Below are positions 22,130 through 48,626 of a stretch of 64,000 bases of DNA, piece by piece. Location of the stretch: assembly GCA_018857735.1 (NCBI GenBank), contig JABMCL010003783.1:172501-236500 (forward strand). The letters run 5' to 3'. Both the position numbers and the translations under genes were made by a program. The notes below the pieces were generated by a model. That model worked only from the letters and a program-made list of their open reading frames with translations, was not told the DNA's origin and made no database searches. How positions within the stretch are numbered: position 1 is the stretch's first letter; every line of letters begins with the position of its first letter. This stretch comes from Alviniconcha marisindica. Lineage: Eukaryota > Mollusca > Gastropoda > Provannidae.

Positions 22130-22675
22130 GACAATTTTACTACTAAACAGAATTTACATAATTGTCTAGGGTGTGTGACTCTGTGTGTATACACAATTAT
22201 ACTCCAAAACATAAACACACACAGAGTTGCACACCCTAGACAATTATACTCCAAAACATAAACACACACAGAGTTGCACACCCTAGACAATTATACTCCC
22301 AAACATAAACACACACAGAGTTGCACACCCTAGAAAATTATACTCCAAAACATAAACTCACATAGAGTTGCACACCCTAGACAATTATACTCCAAAACAT
22401 AAACACACACAGAGTTGCACACCCTAGACAATTATACTCTAAAACATAAAACATAAACACTCACAGAGTTGCACATCCTAGACAATTATACTCCAAAACA
22501 TAAACTCACACAGAGTTGCACACCCTAGACAATTATACTCCAAAACATAAACACACACAGAGTTGCACACCCTAGACAATTATACTCCAAAACATAAACT
22601 CACGCAGAGTCGCACGCCCTAGACAATTATACTCCAAAACATAAACTCACATAGAGTTGCACACCCTAGACATCC
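22130..22675 (+). repeat. 49-bp minisatellite
   Basis: About ten copies of a unit with gagttgcacaccctagacaa then ttatactccaaaacataaac. Weaker copies start near 21890. No exon was found next to it. Confidence 0.9.
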
Positions 22676-22889
22676 AAATAATTTCACAGAAAAATAGATG
22701 CTGTAATAGAAGAACAATGCTCCCTTTCACTGTGTATGGGTCTTGCAAACTAGAATTCCGGAGGTTTTTGTTTGTTTGTTTTGTGTGTTGTTGCTGGGGG
22801 TTTTCTTCTTTTTCTTCTTCTCTTTTTTCCCCCTGTTATTATTATTATTAAATGTTTTGTTGTTGTTGTTGTTAGTTGTTGTCTCTCTT

Positions 22890-22927
<38 letters not shown>

Positions 22928-23600
22928 GGGAAGGGTGTTGCAGTCAAAGGTCATATTCAAAAATTGAAAGAGATGAATCTCTTAACATTTGTTTTGCTTG
23001 CTCTAAAACATGTCTCAATCCTGAAACGGACGGGTGACCATTATGTGCTAGGCTTTGTGTCCATTCTGAGATATCTCTGGAGTCAAATGCTGTGCACTCT
23101 ACTAAAGTCCTTCAGATGAGACTATACACTGAGGTCCCCTGTGTGTATACGTATGCAAAAAGATCACATACGCATGTCAAAGATCCTGCAGTCCATGTTA
23201 AGAGTTCAGCGGATTACGGAAACACAAAAATAACCAAGCATGCACTAAACATGTCAGAGTCTTCATAACACTGAAGTTGGACACCATACAGAGGAAGGAA
23301 AAGAAACTTTGCTAATGGTTTAGTTACTGTTGGCCAGTGAGGCAGCTGAAACAATAGCAAATGCTAAGTAGCTTCTGAAGATTTCTGTTGAAAGTCTGGA
23401 GTGCTTGGGCCCTTTCTGAAGACAATATCACAGTTCGGGTTACATTTCAGCTGATCTGCAGCCAAACTAAAAACTGAAAACGTAGAAAAAGTTGAAATAC
23501 TTTCATCCACGCTGTAATGAATGGAGCGCCACCAAGACAAATTCCTGTGCATGTTCTAATATCACAGGCAAATAAATATTCTTGTAATAAGATCACACTT
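22676..23600. other. Intergenic, poly(G) and low complexity
   Basis: Contains a TC/TTG-rich stretch and a long poly(G) tract (about 22891-22926). 22950-23600 looks unique, but I could not support an exon on either strand. Confidence 0.35.
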
Positions 23601-24009
23601 AACACCTCAATCCTCAGGTCACGTGAAGCTGGTGAGGGGAAAGGCGTGGGTAGCGGCACCGCAAGCCAACCCCTCAGATCTAACAAAGCTGAAATGGCAG
23701 TACCAGAACTGCCACCCCACCCCCCACCCCTCTAGACCATATGGAGCGGACAAGGAACGTCAGCAGTGGGCCATGCCACGACCCCAGGTCACATGAAACT
23801 GAATAGGGATGGGTAATGCCACCCCAACCCCCAACCCTCCGGATTGTATGGAGCTGACAAGGAACATCAGTAGTGGGCCATGCCACGACCCCAGGTCACA
23901 TGAAACTGAAAAAAAAGGGGCAGGGATGGGTAACGCCACCCCAACCACCACCTGCACCCCTCAGACGATGTGATCCGAAAAAAGTGTCAGGAATGGGCAA
24001 TGCCACCCC

Positions 24010-24274
24010 TATCATTGGCAGGAGCTGCCACAAGTATCATTTTTGTCGCGACAAAGGTTTTGTCATGACAAACATGTGTTTGTCGCGACAAAAGTATGCT
24101 TGTTGCAACAAATATGTGTTTGTCACGACAAAACAGGACTTTTGTCAAACACGTGTTTGCCACGACAAAAGTTATTTCACAACAAAAATATTTTGTCATG
24201 ACAAACAAGTGTTTGTAGTGACAAAACTTTTATTGGGACAAAAATGATACTTGTAGCAGCTCCCGCCAATGATG
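24010..24274. mobile_element. Palindromic MITE with TTTGTCGCGACAAA-like internal motifs
   Basis: The ends are long inverted repeats: atcattggcaggagctgcca at the left and the reverse complement of cagctcccgccaatgat at the right, followed inwards by caagtatcatttttgtc. The inside is a run of palindromes such as tttgtcgcgacaaa and tttgtcatgacaaa separated by a few bases. The flanks cacccc/cacccc may be a 6-bp target duplication, but they lie in an array, so this is uncertain. No coding capacity. Confidence 0.65.
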
Positions 24275-24415
24275 CACCCCAACCCCCACCCCTCTGGACT
24301 GAACGAAGCCAACAAGGAACTTCAGTAGCGCGCCATGTCACAACCCCAGGTCACATAAAACTGAAAAAAGTGGCAGGAATGGATACTAATGCCACCCCAA
24401 CCACCACCCCTCAGG

Positions 24416-38522
<14,107 letters not shown>

Positions 38523-39380
38523 CGTTCGGTCTGCAAGTGGGAGGGGAAATAACTTCTGAAAATGCAACAGAGTTATTCGCCTGCAAAACTCCTGTGCAAT
38601 GAGACTTTCTACGCAAAAAGGTACAGGCTCCAAACTCTTGGTAGGTTTGCATATTAGGTGCAGTCTGCAACAAATTGCATTTGTGCATCAGTTGCAGTGG
38701 CTATATACTTCACGTAAAGACTTTGTTTGAGTAAATGCATGATTTGGACTCCACGCTGAAATAACACTGACACATATTGCCGCTTTCTCCGTACCATAAT
38801 AAACAACTAATGGGCGAATGGAATGGGTGTACGAGTTAGCAGAATAGCAATTCATTTACTCAGAGTCTCAGTTCAAGCAGACGACGATCGTTTGAATCTG
38901 TTCAATGTTTGGATGTTGACAATGGCTTGATGTAAATTCAGTACTTTCCTCAGTGTTGGCGTGATCGCCGACGTTACTGTGGGAACTGCTATGCGTGGCT
39001 AGTTAGGCCAGTCCAAAGACGGCTTGTTTTGTTGTTGTTTTACAGTATCCCGGAAGTGTTGGCATTCATCAAAATAATAAATAAATAAATAATCATGTAA
39101 TTTATTATTTGTAGGCTTTTTAGCCTTTTGCCTGCAAAGTCCAAAATGCTGTGTCTGTGTATACTGCGGTTAACCTTGTTCTTGTTAAGAGTGCTGCGTA
39201 TTTTATTGGAGACTGTTAGTGTTACTGTCCCGGTTTGTTTTCGTCAGTTAGTCGAACTAGAAAGTTTTTAAAAAAAGATTTAAAAAAGTTTAGTGTTCCA
39301 GCTAATACAATGTCAGATGGGAAGCTGATCCAGTTGTTCATGAATAACTGTTAGTGTTTTTGTTTTTGTTTTTTTTTTGT
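38523..39380 (-). promoter_or_regulatory. Probable 5' UTR and promoter region of the CNNM gene
   Basis: Sequence upstream of the start codon at 38522 is unique and not array-like for several hundred bases, unlike most of the window. I see no clear TATA box or transcription start motif. The 5' UTR could include another exon upstream. Confidence 0.3.
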
Positions 39381-40606
39381 TTTTGGGGGGGGGGGGGGGG
39401 GGGTGCATACTGATTAGACTAGTGAAAACTGTCTCCTTGTATAACTAGTAAGGGCACCCTCTGGTTCCAGCAGGTTCATTTAGCTTGAACAAGGAACATG
39501 CATTGTTACAGGCTGTGTTGGTTTGAGTCCCAGATGTTTGTTAGTAGTGCTAAGGCCTTTTTTCTTTTTCTTTTTTCTTTGTTAGTTAGAGAAGGAACTT
39601 GAGACAGTGCAACAAATTAAAGACTTGTGACCAGAGGTGGAATGTGGACTCTTTTTTGTTTTTTTGCAAACACCCCCTAAAGTGCTGGAATAATCATCAA
39701 CATGATTGTGGGCATCTAAGGAAAGAAGAAGAGTACAAGACAGGAGTTCACAGCTGGCATACTGGATTGAAATACAGTTAGTTTCTTACTGTTGGGACTG
39801 GCATCTGGTCCTGATATGGCCTTTTTGTGCTTCATTATATATATATATATATATTGTTACTGAATTTGTTTTTGGTGTTTCAATATGCATGTTATAATGT
39901 TCCTACCAAATTATTCATTATCCATGCAGTTCATAATCATATTTGTTTATAAATAATTACAAATAATTATGTGCTTCTGCCCAGGAAATCTTAGAATTTT
40001 GATAATACTTTATAGTTGGTGCTGTTTTAATATTCAGTTTCAAAGAAAGTGTATTTCAATTTCATGCTGGTGCCAATATCTGAGTGTAAACTTTCTGAGT
40101 GATGACTGTATTGAACTTACATTTTATTTTCTGTATTTGTCATCCTGCATTTATAATAATACATAATTCTAGTTAAAGCAGAATCAGTCATAGGTGCTGT
40201 CTGAATATCTGATTATTTTGAACATTTAGCTCAGATTGATCAACTCTGAATCGTCTGTGCTTAAAAGTCGGTAGCTTGAGCTGTTTGAGATGCTCAGATG
40301 TGTTCAACTTCAAAGTACATTATTACCTAAGTCTAGCAGAGCTCTCCAAGAGCTGCCTTTTCAGTCTGAATGGCAACTGGCTGTGTCTTTTGGTAGATCT
40401 GTATGGGGATCATCCAGTATTACCATACTCATCACAAAGTCAAACTAGAGCTTTGTAGATCTAGTAGATGAAGATTTCTCTGTCTTTGAAACAGAACAAA
40501 ATGTGACAGTTCGTTTCCCCCCTTCTGTCTGTCCCTAATAAGCCTAATGGTTTCTGTGGACATTTAGCGCCATGTTTACTTACTTTACACACACACATGC
40601 ACACAC

Positions 40607-40693
<87 letters not shown>

Positions 40694-42035
40694 AACAAAG
40701 TCCAAGCATGTGTTGGTCTAAAAACTTTTACTCCAAATTTTTGCCCATCGTGGGGCTTTTTCAAGGACATGCCCGGTCGGCTTGCCTGATTCCTTCGAAA
40801 CGTATATATATATATATATGAAACGTAATTTTATTATATATATATATATAATCTCTCAGTACCATCAGCAGGTACCTTTCTGCAGCCTGAAATACTTTCA
40901 GGCATGTCATTAATGAAGATTACAGATAGTGCTGGTCCTAAGCTGCCTAGCACTGTAACAGACTTTACTGTGAGACACCGCTCAACACATCAGTCTTTGT
41001 TGAAAAGTCCTTTCCCCACACCCAGTCCCTTATCCGCTGACTTCTGTGTGGTAAAAATGGCTCTCATCGTTGCCCATCTTAATGCAGGAGTCATTCTGGT
41101 GGTGACAATCTCCCTCTATCTCCACCCCTTTCTCCCTGTCCCTTAATAAGCCTTATGGTTTATGTGGATATTAAGAACCAGGCTTACTTACTTGCTATCT
41201 GATAAAAAGTCTTCATACTGGTGATACACATTTCCTGTTATTTCAGAAGTGGCAAGTTCACACTCTAGTCAATAAAAAAAAGGTGGGAAAAAAGGTAGAA
41301 AAAAAAAGGTGGGGTAGGTGGTATGGCAGGAAGCGCCAACAAAAACCAGTGAGTAATTTAAACGACCTAAATTACTGGACTGCAGGTTTCTCACTGACAA
41401 GTGTGTACCTTTGTTTCAGGTTGAGTTTGACTGGCAGTACCAGTGACTCCTTGTAGACCGTCCAGTGTCCACCCAGTCAGTTGTCAGCTTCAACTGGCTT
41501 GAAGTTGTTGTTTTAAACTACCACGTGTCCCGTTTGACTTTGGCTGATGGTGCTGCAGAATGGAGAGTAGTAAGTTATCTGCTTCTGCCAATTTGCTAGA
41601 ACTACCACATTCGTAGAGCTACCACATAACCAGATGCATCTAACTGTGCTTTGGACTGCAAATCTGTCTGCTGTCTGCTTCAACCAGCATGCCATGTGTT
41701 GCCAATCTACAACACTTCTAGAGTTTAGAGTTTGGGCAACATACATGTGCAAACCAGTAAAATCTGCTTGCTTTAACTAGCCTGCTAGAGGTTGTGGAAC
41801 TATCAGTATCACACTTTTGGATTAAGTGAGGGTTTGGATACACTTCAGTGATCATTTGTCTGCTATATTCAGCCTGCCATTGAGCACACAGTTACTGCTA
41901 CACTTCAGTGATCGTTTGCTATATTCAGCCTGCCGTTGAGTGTCCAGTTACTGCTACACTTCAGTGATTGTTTGTCTGCTATATTCAAACAGCCTGCCAT
42001 TGAGTGTACAGTTACTGAGGCAGAAAACAACACTT
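39380..42035. other. Intergenic region, small repeats
   Basis: Poly(G) at about 39385-39402, (TA)n at 39837-39853, 40612-40650, 40803-40818 and 40836-40850, (GA)n at 40658-40688, SINE tail fragments at about 40530-40585 (ccctaataagcctaatggtt) and 41140-41190, and a triplicated phrase cacttcagtgatcgtttg (41840-42000). No gene is supported. Confidence 0.5.
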
Positions 42036-42039
42036 GAAG

Positions 42040-43130
42040 GTTCGTGGCTGATGTAGCATGACATGTTCAACAAAGAGAGATGGTTTGTGGCGGCTGTAGT
42101 GATGTGTTCAACAACGAGAGAAGGTTCTGAAAAGCTGTGCTGTGGAGAAGTGTTCCACACAGACAGAAGGTTCAAAGTGGCTGCTATAGAGAAGTGCTCT
42201 ACAAAGAGAAAGTTCAGAGTGGCGGTTATAGAAAAGTGATCTACTAAGAGAAAGTTCTGAGTGGCTGCTACAGAGAAGTGCTCTACAAAGAAAGAAGGTT
42301 CATAGTGACTGGTATATAGAGAAGTGTTCTACACAGAAAGATGGTTAGAGAAGTGTGCTACAAAGAAAGAAGGTTCAGAGCGGCTGCTATAGAGAAGTAT
42401 TCTACAAAGAGAGAAGATTAGAGAAGTGTTAGACTACAAAGAAAGAAGGGTCCCAGTGGCTGCTCTAGAGAAGTGTTCTACAAAGAAAGAAGGTTCATAG
42501 TGACTGGTATAGAGGTGTTCTACAAAGGAAGTTGGTTAGAGAAGTGTGCTAGGAAGAAAAGGTTCAGAGTGGCTACTATAGAGAAGTGTTCTTCAAAGAG
42601 AGAAGATTAGAGAAGTGTTTGACTACAAAGAAAGAAGGGTCAGAGTGGCTGCTATAGAGAAGTGTTCTACAGAGAAAGAAGGTTCGAGAAGTGTGCTGCC
42701 AGGAAAGAACATTAGAGAAGTGTTCTACAAAGAAAGAAGGTTCAGAGTGGCTGCGGCTGTAGAGAGGTGTTCTACAAACAAAGAATGTTAATCATTAGAG
42801 AAGTGTTCAACTACAAAGAAAGGGTCAGAGTGACTGGTATCCATAGAGAAGTGTTCTACAAAGAAAGAAGGTTCGAGAAGTGTGCTACAAAGAAAGAAGG
42901 TTAGAGAAGGGTTCTGCAAGGAAAGAAAGTTCATATTGGCTGCTGTATAGAAGTGTTCTACAAAGAAAGAAGGTTCGAGAAGTGTGCTACAAAGAAGGAA
43001 GTTTAGAGAAGTGTTCTACAAGGAAAGAAGGTTCATAGTGGATGGTATAATATAGAAGTGTTCTACAAAGAGATAAAGTTCTGAATGGTCGCTGTAGTGA
43101 CCAGTTTCGCAAAGAGAGAAGGTCCAGAGT
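42040..43130 (+). repeat. Degenerate minisatellite, gagaagtgttctacaaagaa unit
   Basis: About 25 variable copies of a 25-50 base unit (gagaagtgttctacaaagaa, agaaggttcagagtggctgc). It ends about 70 bases before the start codon of the repeat-protein frame at 43198 and could be its promoter or 5' UTR region. Confidence 0.85.
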
Positions 43131-43197
43131 GACTACAGTTGCAGTGTGCAGTGAAGTATTCAAATTTCAGTAGACAGAGGTTCGCTGACTGGCAATC

Positions 43198-44226
43198 ATG
43201 AAGAGGTTCGTGTGTTGTGATCCGGACAGTGCTGAACACACTGCGCCAAAATTTTATCTAAATCCAGTGATGGTCCGATTATGGAGCAAGCCAGACATCA
43301 TGGAACTAAACTTCGGGGTGAGCCGAAAGGGCCGGCCAGATATCATGCAGATACACGAGGAAATGACTCGAAAAGACCGCCCTGATGTGATGCAGGTAGA
43401 CCAGGTAATGACTCGACGGAGTCGGCCCGATGTCATGAAGCTAAATTCAGTGATGACTTGTCAGAAGCAGAAACCAGACATCATGCAGTTAAATTCGGCA
43501 GTGACTCGAATGGAACAGCGAGACATCATGAAGCTCAATTCGGCGGTGAGTCGACAAGAGTGGCCGGATGTTATGCAACTAAATCGGTCAATGATGCGGC
43601 TGAGCCACCCAGACATCATGCAGTTCAATTCAGTAGAGATCCGAAGATGCAACGAGCCAGACTTCACACAGCTAAATTCACGGGTGACACGGCGGCATAG
43701 CCAGCCAGATGTCATGCAGCTGGATTCAAAGATGACTCGGCGTCTGCAGCAACCAGACATCATGAGACTCGATTCGTTGATGACCAGGTATCAAAATCAG
43801 CCAGACATCATGGAGCTAAATTCGGCAGTAACCCGAAAACGCCAACAGCCTGATGTCTTGCAGCTAAATTCAGAGATGGCTCGATGGAGCTTGTCAGATG
43901 TCATGGAGCTAAATTCAGAGATGACTCGACGGAACCTGCCTGATGTCATGAAGCTAAATTCAGAGATGACTCGATGGAGCCTGTCAGATGTCATGGAGCT
44001 GGATTCAGAGATGACTCGACGGAACCTGCCTGATGTCATGGAGCTGAATTCAGAGATGGCTCGACAGAACCTGCCCGATGTCATGGAGCTGGATTCAACG
44101 ATGACTCGATGGAACCTGCCCGATGTCATGGAGCTACATTACGCCACTCGATGGAACCTTCCAGATGTCATGGAGCTAAATTCAGAGATGACTCGACGGA
44201 GCCTTCCAGATATCATGATGTACTGA
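43198..44226 (+). CDS. Unrecognised repeat protein, 342 residues, about 21 PDVMELNS repeats
   Basis: One uninterrupted frame with ATG in good context (A at -3). After MKRFVCCDPDSAEHTAPKFY the whole protein is about 21 repeats of 15-16 residues with consensus EMTRR.LPDVMELNS; the end is RRSLPDIMMY. The most constant positions are P-D-[VI]-M, L-[ND]-S and T-R. Repeats 1-13 are diverged (inserts such as QKQ, RHSQ, RLQQ), while 14-21 are similar. Differences between units are often at third codon positions (cca/cct/ccc/ccg gac/gat atc/gtc/gtg/gtt atg), and length changes are whole codons, as expected if the protein is maintained. There is no signal peptide or membrane helix; the protein is charged and probably repetitive-helical or disordered. 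I know no family with this repeat. It could still be a minisatellite that is open by chance, since the reverse strand is also largely open. Confidence 0.55.
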   Translation: MKRFVCCDPDSAEHTAPKFYLNPVMVRLWSKPDIMELNFGVSRKGRPDIMQIHEEMTRKDRPDVMQVDQVMTRRSRPDVMKLNSVMTCQKQKPDIMQLNSAVTRMEQRDIMKLNSAVSRQEWPDVMQLNRSMMRLSHPDIMQFNSVEIRRCNEPDFTQLNSRVTRRHSQPDVMQLDSKMTRRLQQPDIMRLDSLMTRYQNQPDIMELNSAVTRKRQQPDVLQLNSEMARWSLSDVMELNSEMTRRNLPDVMKLNSEMTRWSLSDVMELDSEMTRRNLPDVMELNSEMARQNLPDVMELDSTMTRWNLPDVMELHYATRWNLPDVMELNSEMTRRSLPDIMMY

Positions 44227-44595
44227 GTCATGTGCAGATATTCCTACCTGACGCTGCAGGAGTTCGAGGCTAAAGGCACAAGTGCAGAGTCACTTACCTG
44301 TAAAATAAACATGTGTACCACAATAAGCTCAAGGACGTATGTAGAGCGTGTAAACAACACGTACAGGCATGACACCCATTTATTGCTCAGTGTTTTCGAT
44401 TTCTTTGAACCAATGATATTAAGTGGGACTGAGACTTGAATGCTGTATCGCACAGACAAATGTTCGGGGATTCACTGCTGACATCACCCTACTTTTGTTT
44501 TTGTTTTTTGCAAAACTCGCAGCCATCTTCTTTAGGGCACGCTTATAATGTGAAGCCCAGAACCTTTCCTATGACGCGTGAGTGCGCACACGCGC

Positions 44596-44642
<47 letters not shown>

Positions 44643-44912
44643 ATCCTGTCTCTCTCAATCTGGCCTGCCATACCAAGCTTGGTTAGCTGCCGAGAACTCA
44701 AGAACAGCACGGGAATGAGTTGGGAAAAGCTAAGATTGTAGCCGACAGCTAATCACACGATATTTGGCGTGGACTTCTTCTTTCACAGTGCTTTACGTCC
44801 GAGTGCAGTAATCGTATGGTTGATTAGGGACGGCGGGAAAGAATGGGATAGGCAACGAGAGCCCAGCCCCACCTCCCTGTTCACACAGCTCCTGAGCTCA
44901 AACGCTGCTGCT
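44227..44912. other. Downstream of the repeat protein
   Basis: Possible 3' UTR of the 43198-44226 frame, with AATAAA at about 44302-44307 (gtaaaataaacatg). (TG)n lies at about 44602-44639. A dispersed-repeat edge (ttcacacagctcctgagctc) appears near 44880. No other exon is seen. Confidence 0.35.
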
Positions 44913-45375
44913 GTAGTGTTGCTTAATGTCCTCGGATGTCGGCTGACATATTAGGGACAAGCTGAGACCAATGCCAAAGCATGGTTCAGTATAGCTTTAC
45001 GTCCACAGAAACCAGAAAGCTTGTTAGGGATAGGATAAGACTCGGTCGGGGTAGGTAGGTAGTGTTGCTTAATGTCCTCGGATGTCTGTTGACATATTAG
45101 GGACAAGCTGAGACCAAGGCCAAAGCATGGTTCAGTATAGCTTTACGTCCACAGAAACCAGAAAGCTTGTTAGGGATAGGATAAGACTCGGTCGGGGTAG
45201 GTAGGTAGTGATGCTTAATGTCCTCGGATGTCGGCTGACATATTAGGGACAAGCTGAGACCAAGGCCAAAGCATGGTTCAGTATAGCTTTACGTCCACGG
45301 AAGCCAGAAGGCTCGTTGGGACGGACGACGGCCACGCCTGGACGGCCACCTCGACTCTCACACAGCTCCTGAACT
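44913..45375 (-). repeat. Three tandem copies of a 144-148 bp dispersed repeat
   Basis: Near-identical units start gtagtgttgcttaatgtcct at about 44913, 45057 and 45205 and contain agctttacgtccacagaaac. A single copy sits at 48439-48615. The last unit extends into acggccacctcgactctcac. High identity points to a recent local amplification. Confidence 0.85.
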
Positions 45376-46605
45376 ATGTGAGCTCTGAGGCATAGACCTG
45401 CATAATTATATACCGTGTATATCATAATGTAGCTCCATGGTGTTTGGGTAAGTGCTCGCCGCTGTGGACTTAGGCAAAATTATTTCAGTTTGGGTAAAGT
45501 CAGTGACCTGAGACCGGTCACGCTTCAAAGTCATCTCATTTTCACTGGTGCTGGAAGATGGTCCCTCCCCGTGCGCATAATCCTTGACGGTACCAAAGAT
45601 TATAAATACGTATTGAAAATCTTTGACGATACTAAAGATCCGTCCAGCCAGAGACACTTGACTAGCACCTCTGAGTCCCGCCTGCTAAATAATTATACAT
45701 TCGTTTCGATGTGGCACAATTCGCGAAAGGTCGTTTTAGTCGCATCAGTGACTTCAGCATCAAAATTTCGTCTGAGCAAAGCTGATGCGGTCGTTTCAAG
45801 TGTCACTGCCGGGTGGATACTTTTGCATCCATTTGCTGCATCATCACGTTTCGCATCAGAAACAAAGTCAGTAGTTTCGGTTGGAAGAACTTGATGAAGA
45901 ATCACGAAAAAAATGAAAACTTTGGGGAATTTAAATAACGCTGAGAGAGATATGCAGATCGGGCGGGGGGGGGCATGGTGCTTTACGTCACGTCCACAGA
46001 AAGCATATGGTTTATTAATTTAAGGACGGGGAACAGATCTGTGAAACGTGTGCTTCATGTCACGGTCTATTCTGTCTGCAAAATGCAGCTTGTTCCGGAG
46101 ATTGGGGGGGGGGGGGGGGGGGGCTGGCAAATTGCTTGTTCCAGAGGTTAAATCGAATTACCGAGCTCTGTCGTTTTCTCTCTCTGTTGATTTATTTAAG
46201 TTCCCCGTAATGTGTGTGTGTGTGTGGGGAGGGGCACACACCAACAACCCTTTCCAGCCTGAGTGAGTCGCATTTTCCTTGGCTTGCAGCTTACGCTGAT
46301 TATACTGCAGAGCTGACATCGTTTTATGAGCTGCTCGCACAATCATCCCTACAGTTTGGTCAAAGCATGCATGATCAAAATCTGTCAACAACAAAGTCAA
46401 AAAAGTTGAATGTTACTTGGAGACGTGTGAAACTTTATCAGTGTGCAGACAATTGTTGTGACCGTACCCATATCCGACTTAGTTGTGACCATATGATTAT
46501 ACAAACGTATCGAATGTAACGTTAGATCAGAGCTGAATTTAAAGGACAGTACAAGGTGTGTGTTATGTTGTGACTCTATACGTGTATCGAAGTATATGTA
46601 TGTAT

Positions 46606-46660
<55 letters not shown>

Positions 46661-47260
46661 TATACATGTATGTATCCAAGTTAAGATGGTGGATTGAAAG
46701 GAAATTTTAAACATGAGTGTGATGGCAGCTGCTGTGACTACAAGAAAGACATGGGCTACTACACCACGGCCACAACGGAAATGTTTTCTTCGAGTCAGAC
46801 ATAGGCTGAAATGTGACCCCACAAGCATCAAATTACAGACACTTCGTGTCACTCCAGTGACTGTGCTTTGACCTTGCATGTGTCACGTGATGTCCCACCG
46901 GAAATGACTTCGTCTTGCTGAAGTTTTAAATGTTCCCAATCCGGCGTTTTCTACCTAATTTGCTGCTGGCATCCACACATGCAACTTTTTAATTTTATTT
47001 TATAGACGTTGCCAGTGAATTCTACACAATTTTTAACTAATAATGTTGTGTTATTATCCTTTAAGGCCAAAATGCAATCATGTGGTTGCTTCTCAGATTC
47101 CGTCTTTTTTATATGCGCTTTTTACTTTTATAAAGTATTTGATGTGGTATGATGTCCGTCTGCATTGGTCACCATCCCTTCGTAACTGCATTTTAACTGA
47201 TCTGAAACTGAATAAACCATATACGCCTCTGTATGTCTCATATTGTGTCTGTCTGTATGG
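45376..47260. other. Intergenic, no supported gene
   Basis: Contains poly(G) at about 46104-46123 and (TA)n at 46611-46655. 45480-45895 is open on both strands but has no ATG start, splice context or family motif. The rest looks unique without exons. Confidence 0.4.
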
Positions 47261-47262
47261 CT

Positions 47263-47263
47263 G

Positions 47264-47362
<99 letters not shown>

Positions 47363-47373
47363 GTATGTGTGTT

Positions 47374-47439
<66 letters not shown>

Positions 47440-47510
47440 TGTGTGTGTTTGAGTGAGTGTGTGTGTGTGCGCGTGAGAGAGAGAGGAGGGGGGTGGGGGG
47501 GGGGGGGGGG
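47263..47510. repeat. (CT)n-(GA)n inverted microsatellite with poly(G)
   Basis: About 47 CT dinucleotides (47263-47357) are followed after a 20-base spacer by about 29 GA dinucleotides (47378-47437), which are complementary to them; then GT/GA-rich sequence and poly(G). It could fold into a long hairpin. Confidence 0.95.
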
Positions 47511-47939
47511 GATAGAGAGCAATTGACTGGTTGATTGATTAATCGTTAATACTCAAGGATAATGATTTTAGGCAGAAGCCTAGTCTTACAATCTGTCCTT
47601 GCTATAAAACACACACACGCACGCACACACACACACACACACACACAATGACACACACATCTATGCAAGGTATAGCCCAAATGCCCAAGGTAAATGTAAA
47701 AGCCTAGCCTTGTTGAGAGAGTTCAGAAAATGTTCAGATCCTACAATATCTGACAAACCTGTCGGATGGGACATTCACCATAACATTTCAAATCGGTTCA
47801 GTCGCAGGAAAATTATGAATTATAAGAATATAGCAGACTTTCAGGTTCAGTGTCGTCATCTGTCATTGTCTGCATATTTAATTATGTTGAAATATCAAGA
47901 AAAACAAAAACACATGTGAATAATAATTATTATTATTAT

Positions 47940-48340
47940 TATTATTGATCGCTATTAAGTATAGCGCTATTCTCTGCTCTCGGGCAGACTCACTGCGCTC
48001 ATCGCGACTTGTGATCGAATGGCTATTCCCTCCCCCCCCCCCCCCCTTTTTTTTTGGGGGGTAGGGGGTGGGGGGGAGCGCATTTTTAGTATCCACCAAG
48101 CAGTAGGCCTACTGACAGCGCTTACATTTGGTTGTATACATGACTGGTGCCACGTGAAACTCGTCATCCCGGCGCACGTTCTTTGCATACCTTACAACCA
48201 TGCACCAGCTTACCGTGTCGCTTCGTTCGACGCAACATATGTTGGGTGCATGTGTGTTTAGCTGTAACATGCCACCTGAGCTTCTGGCAGAATGACCGGG
48301 ATCTTTTATGTGCCGCTATTGTGGTAACTCGGGGTACCAC
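47940..48340 (+). repeat. Dispersed repeat with (ATT)n head, related to 18590-18800
   Basis: After (ATT)n it reads cgctattctctgctctcggg, gcgcatttttagtatccacc, gactggtgccacgtgaaact and ccttacaaccatgcaccagc, matching the copy near 18.7 kb but longer. A poly(C)/poly(T)/poly(G) insertion (48034-48075) interrupts it. Confidence 0.6.
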
Positions 48341-48438
48341 ATGGAGCAGGTGGTGGGCGTGCAGATTAACTGACCTGACCTAGGTCAGTCATGGCGGGAT
48401 GCAGGGTCATGGTGGGAAATACTGAGTTAGGCAGGTAG

Positions 48439-48614
48439 GTAGTGTTGCTTAATGTCCTCAGATGTCAGTTGACATATTGGGGACAAGCTGTGACCAATGC
48501 CGAAGCATGGTTCGATATAACTTTACCCACGGTCCACGGAAACCAGAAGGCTCGTCAGTTAGGACGGACAGCCCAGGACGGCCACCTTCACTCTCACACA
48601 GCTCCTGAACTATG
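48439..48614 (-). repeat. Single copy of the 44913-45375 repeat
   Basis: Shares gtagtgttgcttaatgtcct, gacatattggggacaagctg and ggccaccttcactctcacac with the tandem copies at 45 kb. A SINE inserted directly after it. Confidence 0.75.
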
Positions 48615-48626
48615 AACTGAGAGTTA

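Noticed and set aside
45490..45894. 134-codon open frame on the + strand, with open frames opposite
   Set aside because: It begins with TTG, not ATG, matches no family I know, and both strands are open. There is no splice or promoter support.
47233..47526. Frames rich in Ser-Leu or Arg-Glu
   Set aside because: Pure CT/GA microsatellite.
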